Shown piece by piece: positions 1 to 7,998 of a DNA stretch of 64,000 bases; the stretch's first letter is position 1; each line of letters opens with the position of its first letter. A program made the position numbers and the translations under genes. The notes below the pieces were generated by a model. That model worked only from the letters and a program-made list of their open reading frames with translations, was not told the DNA's origin and searched no databases. Location: assembly GCA_003605115.1 (NCBI GenBank), contig QZKY01000015.1, positions 186,001 through 250,000 of the forward strand, written 5' to 3'. The DNA comes from Oxalobacter sp. (GTDB taxonomy: Bacteria; Pseudomonadota; Gammaproteobacteria; Burkholderiales; Burkholderiaceae_D).

Positions 1-4
1 TCAT
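1..4 (-). CDS. Start codon of the next aryl polyene gene (cut by window edge)
   Basis: The minus strand reads ATGA at bases 4 to 1, so an ATG overlaps the TGA stop of the ketoreductase gene beside it. The same ATGA overlap joins two other gene pairs in this cluster, so a further gene probably starts here. In described aryl polyene clusters a second ketosynthase (apeR) follows the ketoreductase. That identity is inference from order only, because just the start codon is inside the window. Confidence 0.4.
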
Positions 5-732
5 CAAATTATTCCACCGTTGACGCCAATGACTTGGCGTGTGATATACGACGCCTCATCCGACATTAAAAAAGAAACAGCTGCTGCCACTTCATCGGGT
101 TGTCCGACGCGATTCATCGGCACGATTTTCAGCGCTTCATCCAATGGCACGTCGCTGGTCATATCCGTTTCGATCAAACCGGGGGCGACGCAATTCACTG
201 TGATGCGTCGACTCGCCAATTCAACTGCTAGCGCCTTGGTCGCGCCGATCAATCCCGCTTTCGCCGCGCTGTAATTGACTTGACCGCGATTGCCGATGAC
301 GCCGGAAACCGAAGCCAGGGTGACGATGCGCCCGCCTTGGCGCATGCGCACCAAGGGCATGGTCAGCGGATGTACAACATTGAAAAACCCATCCAGGCTG
401 GTATCGAGTACCGTATCCCAATCTTCATCGGTGAGCGCAGGAAAAGCATTGTCGTGCGTGATGCCCGCATTGCAAACGATGCCGTAATAGGCTCCATGCT
501 TGGCAATGTCTTCTTCGAGCATGGATCGCGCGAGAGAGCGATCGCGCACATCGAATTGCAGTACGCTGACATCTCCGTTCAGCGAGGTAATTTCATTTGC
601 GACGACATCGGCCTCGCTGCGCGAACTGCGGCAATGAACCGTGATGGCAAAACCATCTTTCGCCAGACGCAAGGCAATGGCACGGCCGATGCCTCGGCTT
701 GAGCCGGTAATGATCACGCGGCGTTTAGTCAT
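4..732 (-). CDS. apeQ: 3-oxoacyl-ACP reductase, aryl polyene cluster
   Basis: A 242-residue short-chain dehydrogenase of the FabG type. It should use NADPH to reduce the 3-keto group of the growing polyene on its acyl carrier protein. The nucleotide-binding glycine motif GSSRGIG is at residues 10-16, the NAG motif at 88-90, and the catalytic set is Ser141, Tyr154 and Lys158 in a YSAAK context. Length is normal for FabG. It overlaps the dehydratase gene before it by 8 bases, and its stop overlaps the next start. A housekeeping FabG is unlikely because no fabD or acpP is adjacent and polyene genes surround it. Confidence 0.9.
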   Translation of the reverse strand: MTKRRVIITGSSRGIGRAIALRLAKDGFAITVHCRSSRSEADVVANEITSLNGDVSVLQFDVRDRSLARSMLEEDIAKHGAYYGIVCNAGITHDNAFPALTDEDWDTVLDTSLDGFFNVVHPLTMPLVRMRQGGRIVTLASVSGVIGNRGQVNYSAAKAGLIGATKALAVELASRRITVNCVAPGLIETDMTSDVPLDEALKIVPMNRVGQPDEVAAAVSFLMSDEASYITRQVIGVNGGII

Positions 733-1198
733 TCAATTCCCTTTTCAAAAACGCGTCAAAGTTTTCAGGTTCATATACTTTCAGGGTGGCGGAAGCAAGT
801 TCGCTTTCGCCGGAATAGATGTGGCACGCGTAGGCTCCCAACCCGCTTTCATCGATGAAGATCATGACGGCCTTGATTCGCAAGGGTTCATCGGCGGGGA
901 AAGCAGGGGCGTGTGTTGTGTAGCGTCGTGTCCCGAGTAATACGCCCTGCTTGACAGGCAAACCGGATTGACGCTTCGATAGTCCAACATGTGCAGCAAC
1001 GGCCTGTGCCATCAGTTCAACGCCGATCCAGCCTGGCATCTGCCCTTCCGCGTCGGCATACCAGGCATCGCTACGCGGCGTACATTCCGCAACGACTGTA
1101 TCGTTTTCATATTCCACCACACGATCAAGCAAGAGCATCGTGTCGCGATGTGGCAGCAGTGCTTCGATGGGTGGGAGCGTATGAGGTATATTCATCAT
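725..1198 (-). CDS. apeP: Hot-dog 3-hydroxyacyl-ACP dehydratase, aryl polyene cluster
   Basis: About 157 residues with a hot-dog dehydratase pattern: LPHRDTMLLLDRV near the N-terminus, as in FabA/FabZ-like enzymes, and a helix GVELMAQAVAAH carrying the usual acidic residue. It should remove water from the 3-hydroxyacyl intermediate to leave a conjugated double bond. The frame is open to 1216, but the ATG pair at 1198 and 1195 lies just after an AAGGG ribosome site and avoids most of the overlap with the ketosynthase gene, so I place the start there. In described clusters this dehydratase works with a second one, here fused to the acyl ligase. Confidence 0.85.
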   Translation of the reverse strand: MMNIPHTLPPIEALLPHRDTMLLLDRVVEYENDTVVAECTPRSDAWYADAEGQMPGWIGVELMAQAVAAHVGLSKRQSGLPVKQGVLLGTRRYTTHAPAFPADEPLRIKAVMIFIDESGLGAYACHIYSGESELASATLKVYEPENFDAFLKRELND

Positions 1199-1205
1199 GC
1201 ATCCC

Positions 1206-2387
1206 TTAGCGCGCATCGCCGATCACCAGGCTGGCATTGCTGCCGCCGAATGCGAAGGAGTTACTCATGCACACACGCCCGGTGGTTTTGGCAAAGGGCA
1301 ATCCTTGTCCCGCAAGATTCAGTCGCGGCAAATCCGGGTCGGGTTCGCCGTCCCATATGTGCGGTGGAATGCGTCCTTGCTGTAAAGCCAGCCAGCAAAA
1401 AGCGAGTTCGGTTGCGCCAGCTGCGCCAAGTGTATGTCCAGTAAGCGGTTTCGTTCCACTGACGAGCGTGCGATCACCAAAGAGGCGACTCACGGCGCGA
1501 CTTTCCATTTCATCATTTTTTGGCGTCGCCGTGGCGTGCAGATTCAAGTAATCAATGTCATCCGGTTTTAGCGTGGCATCGTTCATTGCCGCGCGCATCG
1601 CCATTTCCGCCCCCAGTCCCTCCGGATGCGGTGCTGACATGTGATAGGCGTCGCTGCTTTCTCCCACCCCAAGCAATTCAATTTCTGACTCTTCGCGGGT
1701 CATCAGGAACAGCGCTGCGCCTTCGCCGATGTTGATGCCATTGCGGTTGCGACTCATCGGGTTAGTCAAGTTTGATGTGGTGGACTCTAATGACGAAAAG
1801 CCATTCACGGTTAGTTGGCAAAGTGAATCCGCGCCACCAACGATGACGGCGTCACAAAGATTGTGGCGAAGCAGATTGCGTGCCGATTGAAACGCTTTTG
1901 CGCTGGAGGTGCAGGCCGTCGAAATCGTGTAGGCTGGGCCGAGCAAATTGAGATAACGTGCCAGAAAAGTCGACGTCATGCCAATTTCCTGTTGCGTATA
2001 ACGGTAAGTGGAAGGCATTTCGCCAGTGCGCCGTTTCACCGCGATGGCAGATTCCGCTTCGGCAATGCCGGAAGTGCTGGTGCCCAAGATAATGCCAACG
2101 CGTGCGCGACCGTAGCGCCTCATGGCGAATTCAATTTCATTTTCAATTTGCTTCAAAGCGCTTAACAAGAGTTGGTTGTTTCGGCAGGAAAAAGACGCCA
2201 TGTCGGACGGGATTGCCAGCAGTGCGCTGCTGACGCGTCCAACACGCGCCGGTGAGGCGGGTAACAAACCATGCTCAAGTACCATGCCGCTGGTATCACC
2301 CGCAAAAAGCTTTGGAGAGATGGCATTGCCTCCGCAACCAAGGGCATTGACGATTCCGAGCGCCGACAGGTAACAACGTTGTTTCAT
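1206..2387 (-). CDS. apeO: Beta-ketoacyl-ACP synthase (FabF-like), aryl polyene cluster
   Basis: A 393-residue condensing enzyme. The catalytic triad is visible: Cys159 in STACTSSA, His284 in NLHATATP and His318 in LTGHTLGAAG. It should carry out the repeated decarboxylative condensations that extend the polyene. By analogy with studied aryl polyene systems it would pair with a cysteine-deficient partner, which is encoded here at 13273-13998. Its start overlaps the stop of the lipoprotein gene (ATGA), and it reads into the dehydratase gene. The match to apeO rests on the motif set plus position in the gene order. Confidence 0.9.
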   Translation of the reverse strand: MKQRCYLSALGIVNALGCGGNAISPKLFAGDTSGMVLEHGLLPASPARVGRVSSALLAIPSDMASFSCRNNQLLLSALKQIENEIEFAMRRYGRARVGIILGTSTSGIAEAESAIAVKRRTGEMPSTYRYTQQEIGMTSTFLARYLNLLGPAYTISTACTSSAKAFQSARNLLRHNLCDAVIVGGADSLCQLTVNGFSSLESTTSNLTNPMSRNRNGINIGEGAALFLMTREESEIELLGVGESSDAYHMSAPHPEGLGAEMAMRAAMNDATLKPDDIDYLNLHATATPKNDEMESRAVSRLFGDRTLVSGTKPLTGHTLGAAGATELAFCWLALQQGRIPPHIWDGEPDPDLPRLNLAGQGLPFAKTTGRVCMSNSFAFGGSNASLVIGDAR

Positions 2388-2968
2388 GGCTTCACTTTTG
2401 TTGCAAAGGACGTGTCCAGCGTTTTGATATCGAGCGCAAGCTCGGCGGATGGGATGCTTATTTGAAGGCGGTCGTAAGGTAATTGGCTGCCGAAACGGCG
2501 GATGGCAATGACCGTTTTACGACCCTTGAGTAAGCGGCGATACTCGTGCGTTTCTTCGAGTGTTAAATTTCCTTTCAAGCCCTTGCGAACGGCGTCGGCA
2601 GGCCATAGTGTAAGTTGAACCAGCGCAACCATCAAGCCTGGGTCGAGTTGTTTGTTGGGTGTGGTGAACGCGCGTGCTTCACGATTGTTGTAGTTGATAT
2701 GCAATAACTTGTGACCGAGCGGTGTCAGCCCGACAAAATGCAAGCCTGAGGAACTGGATTCTATTTCTGCAAGCAAATTTTCTTTACGTCCCTTGTATGT
2801 CACTTCAACATATTGCGATGCTTCAAAAGTAGGCACAGTCGTTGTTGGTTGCAAGCAATATATTCCTTTATCTGGCAACGTGACACAGCCATTTTCCGGC
2901 TTTCCCATGCATGAGAGGAGCAGAAATGCGATGGCAATGGTTTGTATTGCACATAAAAGCTTTTTCAC
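2384..2968 (-). CDS. DUF3261-type lipoprotein of the polyene export set
   Basis: A 194-residue predicted lipoprotein. The N-terminus has Lys-Lys, a hydrophobic stretch and a lipobox LLSC with the acylated cysteine at residue 20. No charged residue favouring inner-membrane retention is obvious after it, so an outer-membrane site is plausible. It lies between the MMPL exporter and the ketosynthase, where aryl polyene clusters carry a DUF3261 lipoprotein (apeN position). A part in moving or anchoring the pigment is inferred; no enzymatic motif is visible. ATGA overlaps link it to both neighbours. Confidence 0.75.
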   Translation of the reverse strand: MKKLLCAIQTIAIAFLLLSCMGKPENGCVTLPDKGIYCLQPTTTVPTFEASQYVEVTYKGRKENLLAEIESSSSGLHFVGLTPLGHKLLHINYNNREARAFTTPNKQLDPGLMVALVQLTLWPADAVRKGLKGNLTLEETHEYRRLLKGRKTVIAIRRFGSQLPYDRLQISIPSAELALDIKTLDTSFATKVKP

Positions 2969-5337
2969 CTCGACTCCTCTGATTCAAAACAGAGCACCAT
3001 TGGCGTGCAGAGCACGCCCACGCCAATACCGACAAGCAACATGATGCCGAAATTGGAAAGGGCGGGCATGGAGCTGAAAGCCAGCAACCCAAATGAAAGC
3101 AAGGTGGTTGCGGCTGAAAGCAGCACACCGGCTAGTGAGGCCGGAGCATGCGTGCCGCCTTCGCGCAGAAAAATGGCGTAATTGACGCCAATGCCCAAAA
3201 CGAGCATTAAGCCCATGATATTGAAAAGCGTGACGGGGGTGTGGAAATATCCCAACAAACCAAGCGAAGCAGCCATCCCCAATAGCGTGGGCATGATCAC
3301 AACAGCAGCGCCCTGCCAGTGGTAACGTACACACAAGACAGCGAATACGATACACAGCGCGCCGCCTATCCAGAGCGCCCCCCATTTTCGGTATTGCTCA
3401 AAAAGTTTTGAAACGCTGCCAGCCTTATCCACCAGTGAGACGCCGACGCGTTTTTCCGCTGCAGCGTGTAAAGCTGTGGCGTCACGCACGCCTTGCGGAA
3501 GGACGATGGAGGCATACCCATGAGTCGTTTTCCCCAGCCAGAGGTGGCGATAAGGTGTGGCGAGCGGTGAAGCCAGCCAGTCTTCAAGCAGAAGCTTTTT
3601 ATTTTTCATCTGATGAAATGCGGCAAGCTGTTGCGCTGCCAGGTGATCATGCATGCCGACACTGGAAAACAGGTCACGCAGTTTTTTGCTGTTGAAAAAA
3701 ACCTGACGTTCCCACACATCATGATTGGCTTGTTGCCTGGACAGCGAGGGAACAAAGCGCGAAAGGCTTTGAGCGCCTGTAATAACGCCCTGGTCTTCAA
3801 GTGTGCTCAGGCGTTCGCGCAGGGATTCTTCTCTGGACAGCACTTCGTCTGGCGTTGCACCTTCAATCAGGAAAAACTGGTTGCTGTTGCTGAAGCCGAT
3901 CAGATCGCGAATTTTTTCTTCTTGCGCCATCAAGGCAGGTGGTCTCGCGATCAACAGGCGCACATCATCGTTGCTGGAGAGTTGCAGCCACCCTGGAACG
4001 GAGAGGCACAATAATGCGCCAGACATGACATAACAGGTGCGGCGACCGATACGTGCTTTCCACCAGACGAGAAAACGCCGTGGGAGTGCAACAGCTTCGT
4101 TGGGGTCACGCTGATTGGGGCGGACGAGCAGGGCCGGAAGCAGAAGAAAGACAGAAAGGCAGGCAGTGCTGAGTCCAACCAGAGCGAACAAGGCAATTTG
4201 GGAGAGTACCGGAAATGGCGAGAACATCATCGTGACATATCCCAACATGCTGGTGGTCAAAGCCAGAATCAGCGCAGGTGTTATACGTCTCAAACCGTCA
4301 AGCGGTGTCCATGTCGAACCGGCGCCGAGATGGGCAGCGAAATACTGGATAGCGTAATCAATCGCTTCGCCGATCAAGCTTGCGCCGAATACCAGCGTGA
4401 TGAGATGCAACTCACCATAAATAAAAACAGTGACAGTGAAAGCAGCACCAAGGCCGAAGCCGACGGACAGCAGACCGAGCGCGAGGGGGCGTACCGATCG
4501 AAAAACAAGATAGAGCATCAAGAGAACGCCGATGATCGTTACAACACCGAATAAATTGACTTCATGCTCTGCGCGGGTTCTTGCAGCATCGGCGTAGAAC
4601 ACGGTGCCGGTGCGCAAAATGTCAACGTCGCGAAATTGTTGATGCAAGGCAGATTCCGCTTCTGCCGTGGCGTGAATAACAGCGCCTTGGACTGCACTGT
4701 CATAGGCTGAACCGCTGAGTTCGGCAGTGACGAGCACCCAGACTTTATCTCCAGCGCGCGTCATCAACAACCCGTTTTCCGGTTGCAATTTCAGGCTTTG
4801 CAGTGGAAGGCTGGCAATCCAGGCATCCGTGAAGCCAAAGGGATCGTCGGCTGGCGACAGGCTCAGACCAAAACGAAAAGGGGCGTGCAGTTTGCGCAGC
4901 AAGCGCGTCTCCAGATCGGCATTTCCGGCAGCCAGCGCGATACGATCGGCATCCGAGAGTAAATGAAAGCGATGCTGGAGATACAAGTCAGTCAGTTGCT
5001 TCGGGTTGATGGAGGGAATGTCCGAGATGACTTGTTTGAAGGTATTCGTTTGGCGCAGGTGATCGGCGAAGGATCTGGCGGTGACGGCAGCGGCTTCACC
5101 AGATGCGTGTCCCACCAAAAAGATGGCACGATTGCCTGCCACATTGGCCAACCGATTGACGGCATCTTCAGCCAGCGGACTGCGCTCCGTGGGGGGCAGA
5201 ACCGCCAGAAGATTGGTCTGCAAAAGTGATGATGAGCGCGAAGTGCCGCTCAACTGAAAAACGCACGCAAGGAGAATGCCGATGGCCAGCATTCCCCAGA
5301 GGATGGCGCGCGCGCGTATTTTCATGTCATTGGTCAT
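2965..5337 (-). CDS. MMPL/RND-superfamily exporter of the aryl polyene cluster
   Basis: About 790 residues in two similar halves, each with one transmembrane segment, a large periplasmic loop and a group of membrane helices. This is the layout of MMPL lipid exporters. The open frame extends to 5466, but the ATG at 5337 (MTNDMKIR) lies 1 base past the stop of the LolA-like gene and precedes the first membrane helix, so the longer start is rejected. It should move the polyene or polyene-lipid out of the inner membrane. The LolA-like protein before it and the lipoprotein after it suggest a dedicated route to the outer membrane (apeM position). Confidence 0.85.
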   Translation of the reverse strand: MTNDMKIRARAILWGMLAIGILLACVFQLSGTSRSSSLLQTNLLAVLPPTERSPLAEDAVNRLANVAGNRAIFLVGHASGEAAAVTARSFADHLRQTNTFKQVISDIPSINPKQLTDLYLQHRFHLLSDADRIALAAGNADLETRLLRKLHAPFRFGLSLSPADDPFGFTDAWIASLPLQSLKLQPENGLLMTRAGDKVWVLVTAELSGSAYDSAVQGAVIHATAEAESALHQQFRDVDILRTGTVFYADAARTRAEHEVNLFGVVTIIGVLLMLYLVFRSVRPLALGLLSVGFGLGAAFTVTVFIYGELHLITLVFGASLIGEAIDYAIQYFAAHLGAGSTWTPLDGLRRITPALILALTTSMLGYVTMMFSPFPVLSQIALFALVGLSTACLSVFLLLPALLVRPNQRDPNEAVALPRRFLVWWKARIGRRTCYVMSGALLCLSVPGWLQLSSNDDVRLLIARPPALMAQEEKIRDLIGFSNSNQFFLIEGATPDEVLSREESLRERLSTLEDQGVITGAQSLSRFVPSLSRQQANHDVWERQVFFNSKKLRDLFSSVGMHDHLAAQQLAAFHQMKNKKLLLEDWLASPLATPYRHLWLGKTTHGYASIVLPQGVRDATALHAAAEKRVGVSLVDKAGSVSKLFEQYRKWGALWIGGALCIVFAVLCVRYHWQGAAVVIMPTLLGMAASLGLLGYFHTPVTLFNIMGLMLVLGIGVNYAIFLREGGTHAPASLAGVLLSAATTLLSFGLLAFSSMPALSNFGIMLLVGIGVGVLCTPMVLCFESEESR

Positions 5338-5338
5338 G

Positions 5339-5998
5339 TCATGAACCGGATTTGCCGAGGAAGATCTGTTTGTCTGATTCGCTGGCGAGCGTTGCGCCAC
5401 GATTCCTGGTGAAACGAATATGCGTGATGTCGCCACCGGCTTCGGTGGTACGAATCGCATCGACAAAACGGCCGCCGCTTAACTGAAGTTGAACAAGAAA
5501 CTGGGCAATTTGCGGGTGACGCGGTTTGAGCGTGATTTCCCATTTTCTTTCTGCTCCCAACGCGCTAGCCTCGAAATATTCGTGCAAGACAGCATTGTCT
5601 GCACCCAGCATGGCCTGGAAGACGCGGCCGATTTGTGCCAAACCCGGTACCTCGCGTTGGCCGCGTTCCCTGCGTGAACCGTCAGCATTGATTTCAACGA
5701 TTTTTTCACCGGTAAGCAAATAGGCAATGCGAAAAGGCTTTTCGATTTGCCAGAGCACGCCATGATCGCGCACATAAACGAGATGACCGGAAGTCACAAG
5801 TGGGCGTTTCAAGGCCGCCATGCGTTTGGTTTGCGTGAAGTCGGCGTGAACGACCGAGTGTTTGGCGATCTGTATGTTGATGCGTTTGAGCAGAGCGTCT
5901 GAGTTTGATATGTTTGCTTGAGCGTGCGTTTGCGCTATGAAAACGCCAGACAGGGTAAAGAGCAGAATAATCCGAATGAGGTTTTTTATTTGGCGCAT
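5339..5998 (-). CDS. LolA-like periplasmic lipoprotein carrier protein
   Basis: 219 residues with a cleavable signal peptide: a basic start, a hydrophobic stretch and a likely cut after THA near residue 27. The mature part has the LolA-type pattern, with an early ADFTQTK stretch and an alternating beta-strand body that contains LVYVRDHGVLWQIEKPF. A LolA-fold protein beside an MMPL exporter is standard in aryl polyene clusters (apeL position) and probably carries the lipid-like product across the periplasm. It overlaps the thioesterase gene by 13 bases. The housekeeping lolA would usually sit by ftsK or rarA, which are absent here. Confidence 0.8.
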   Translation of the reverse strand: MRQIKNLIRIILLFTLSGVFIAQTHAQANISNSDALLKRINIQIAKHSVVHADFTQTKRMAALKRPLVTSGHLVYVRDHGVLWQIEKPFRIAYLLTGEKIVEINADGSRRERGQREVPGLAQIGRVFQAMLGADNAVLHEYFEASALGAERKWEITLKPRHPQIAQFLVQLQLSGGRFVDAIRTTEAGGDITHIRFTRNRGATLASESDKQIFLGKSGS

Positions 5999-6405
5999 GC
6001 TTGCTCCACATTGGCAATGACGACTGGCGGAGAAACAAATTGCAGTTCGCTGGTGTTGGCGCAGACAGCCACTTGAATGGTGGTGCCGCGCGTCAATCGC
6101 TCTCCGCTTGCAGCATCCCGGATTTCATAAGCGATCTTGATGCGGTTTTCATATTCAAGTAGCGTGACATCGACACGAAGTTTTTGACCGTAAGTGGCGG
6201 GGCGAACGTATTTCAGATTGCATTCGACGATGGGCCACATGAATCCGGAATCCCGCATTTGGGGGTAGTCATAATGAAACTTGCGCAGCAATTCGCAGCG
6301 CGCCAGTTCAAAATATTTCAGGTAATGCCCGTGCCAGGCGACGTTCATGGCATCGACGTCGTGGAAAGGAATTTCGACATGTACGGACGCGGATAATTTA
6401 TGCAT
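5986..6405 (-). CDS. Acyl-CoA/ACP thioesterase, 4HBT hot-dog family
   Basis: 139 residues with the 4-hydroxybenzoyl-CoA thioesterase signature: FHDVDAMNVAWHGHYLKYFE, with the catalytic-type aspartate at position 16 or 18 and the WHGHYL turn. It could release or proofread acyl chains bound to carrier protein during polyene assembly (apeK position). It overlaps both neighbours, by 8 bases with the ammonia-lyase and 13 with the LolA-like gene, so translation is probably coupled. The true substrate cannot be read from the sequence. Confidence 0.8.
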   Translation of the reverse strand: MHKLSASVHVEIPFHDVDAMNVAWHGHYLKYFELARCELLRKFHYDYPQMRDSGFMWPIVECNLKYVRPATYGQKLRVDVTLLEYENRIKIAYEIRDAASGERLTRGTTIQVAVCANTSELQFVSPPVVIANVEQACAK

Positions 6406-7981
6406 GGTGATAAAGCCTCCAATGGCCTTGCCGAATCAGTGTGGCGATGTGTCGCAGTTCCTGTTCGAGTGGGCGGTCTTCGTCGAGAAAAGGGGAGTGG
6501 GAGCGGATCGTGGCGAGGAATTCGTTGACGGGCGGCGTGATGGCAACGGGGCGCTGATTCGTGTTGGCATCCACACGCTGACGCAAGGCGATGCCTTGAA
6601 CGGTTGCCAGCGTCAGCGCTGCCGCAACCTGTTCTGTGAGCGTCAGTATGCGCAAACAATCCCGCGCAGCAATTGTCCCCATGCTGACCTTGTCCTGGTT
6701 GTGGCACTCGGTCGAACGTGAAAACACGCTGGCAGGCATCGTCAGCTTGAGTGCTTCGGCTGCCCAGGCAGAGCTGCCGATTTGCACCGCCTTGAAGCCA
6801 TGATTGATTGCGGCGCGCTCCCCAGTGCTGCCGGACAAATTGTGCGGAAGTCCCTGATTGAATTTTGGATCGACGAGTTGCGCGAGTTGACGATCCATTA
6901 AATCGGCCAGGTTGGCGACGGCGGTTTTCAATGCATCCATCGCAAAAGCGATATGCCCGCCGTAAAAATGCCCGCCGTGTAAAACTCGTTCGCCTTCAAC
7001 ATCAAAAAGCGGATTGTCGTTGGCGCTGTTCAGTTCGTTTTCAATATCGCGCCGCATCCAGGTGAGCGCGTCACGCGTGACGCCAATCACATGTGGCGCA
7101 CAACGAATCGAATAACGATCTTGTATGCGAATCATTTCTTGAGCGTCTTCATGCAAATCGCTGAAAATCCAGGCCGCGCTTTCATTTTGTCCAAAGTGTG
7201 GTTTGGCGGCAAAAAGTATGGGGTCAAAATGGCCACGATTGCCGCGCAGGGCAATAGAAGCCAGTGCGGTGAGTCGGCTGCACAGACGGGTCAAGTACTC
7301 GGCGCGTTCCCACGCCAGACAGGCGAGCGCGGTCATGACGGCCGTGCCGTTCATGATCGCCAGCCCTTCTTTCGGTGCAAGCTTGATGGGCGAAATGCCA
7401 ATCATGGCAAGGGCTTCCGCAGCTGTGCGCTGCGTGCCATGGTGACGCACCTCGCGTTCGCCGATCAGCGCAGCGGCTACATAAGAAAGGGGTGTCAGAT
7501 CGCCGCTGGCGCCGACCGATCCTTCCTCAGGAATCAAGGGCAGGATTTGATTGTTGATCAACGCCACCAGTTGTTTGAGTAATTCAGGACGCACGCCGGA
7601 ATAGCCTTGTGTCAGTGAATTCAATCGACAAATGAGTACGGCAAGCGTTGCTTCATCGTCGAGGTATTCGCCCATTCCGCAGCCGTGGAAGCGCGTGAGA
7701 TGCAACGGCAATTCATCCACCAGATGCGCCGGGATGGTTGTTGTGCAGGAATCGCCGTAGCCGGTGTTGAGGCCGTAAACGGTACCATTATTGGCCAAAA
7801 GTTTTTCGATAAAATCGGCACCCTGTTGAATACGTTGCGTGAACGCAGGTGCGGCTGAGAGTGTCACCGAACAACGGTTTTTCGCCACCATGAGCACGTC
7901 CTCGATGGTCAGCTTGCGAGAGCCGACTTCAATCGTGGCGGGGTGATGGTGTGTGTTGACGTTCATTTGATCTGCTTTCAT
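6398..7981 (-). CDS. MIO-type aromatic amino acid ammonia-lyase (HAL/PAL/TAL family)
   Basis: 527 residues, the normal length for bacterial histidine-type ammonia-lyases. The Ala-Ser-Gly triad that cyclises to the MIO cofactor is A158-S159-G160 in GSVGASGDLTPLS. The tyrosine loop VYGLNTGYGD is at residues 68-77, and the carboxylate-binding arginine of YSIRC is Arg293. The substrate-selectivity pair reads Phe98-His99, not Ser-His of typical histidine lyases, His-Leu of the Rhodobacter tyrosine lyase or Phe-Leu of phenylalanine lyases. Enclosed in a polyene operon with no hut genes nearby, it probably supplies a cinnamate- or coumarate-like starter acid rather than degrading histidine. The 17-base gap to the gene before it fits one operon. 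Confidence 0.85.
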   Translation of the reverse strand: MKADQMNVNTHHHPATIEVGSRKLTIEDVLMVAKNRCSVTLSAAPAFTQRIQQGADFIEKLLANNGTVYGLNTGYGDSCTTTIPAHLVDELPLHLTRFHGCGMGEYLDDEATLAVLICRLNSLTQGYSGVRPELLKQLVALINNQILPLIPEEGSVGASGDLTPLSYVAAALIGEREVRHHGTQRTAAEALAMIGISPIKLAPKEGLAIMNGTAVMTALACLAWERAEYLTRLCSRLTALASIALRGNRGHFDPILFAAKPHFGQNESAAWIFSDLHEDAQEMIRIQDRYSIRCAPHVIGVTRDALTWMRRDIENELNSANDNPLFDVEGERVLHGGHFYGGHIAFAMDALKTAVANLADLMDRQLAQLVDPKFNQGLPHNLSGSTGERAAINHGFKAVQIGSSAWAAEALKLTMPASVFSRSTECHNQDKVSMGTIAARDCLRILTLTEQVAAALTLATVQGIALRQRVDANTNQRPVAITPPVNEFLATIRSHSPFLDEDRPLEQELRHIATLIRQGHWRLYHHA

Positions 7982-7998
7982 GGATTGCTCGTAAGTTG

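Noticed and set aside
6398-7981. Assignment of the ammonia-lyase as hutH of histidine degradation
   Set aside because: No hutU, hutI or hutG lies nearby, and the gene is enclosed in a polyene operon with overlapping or near-overlapping neighbours on both sides.
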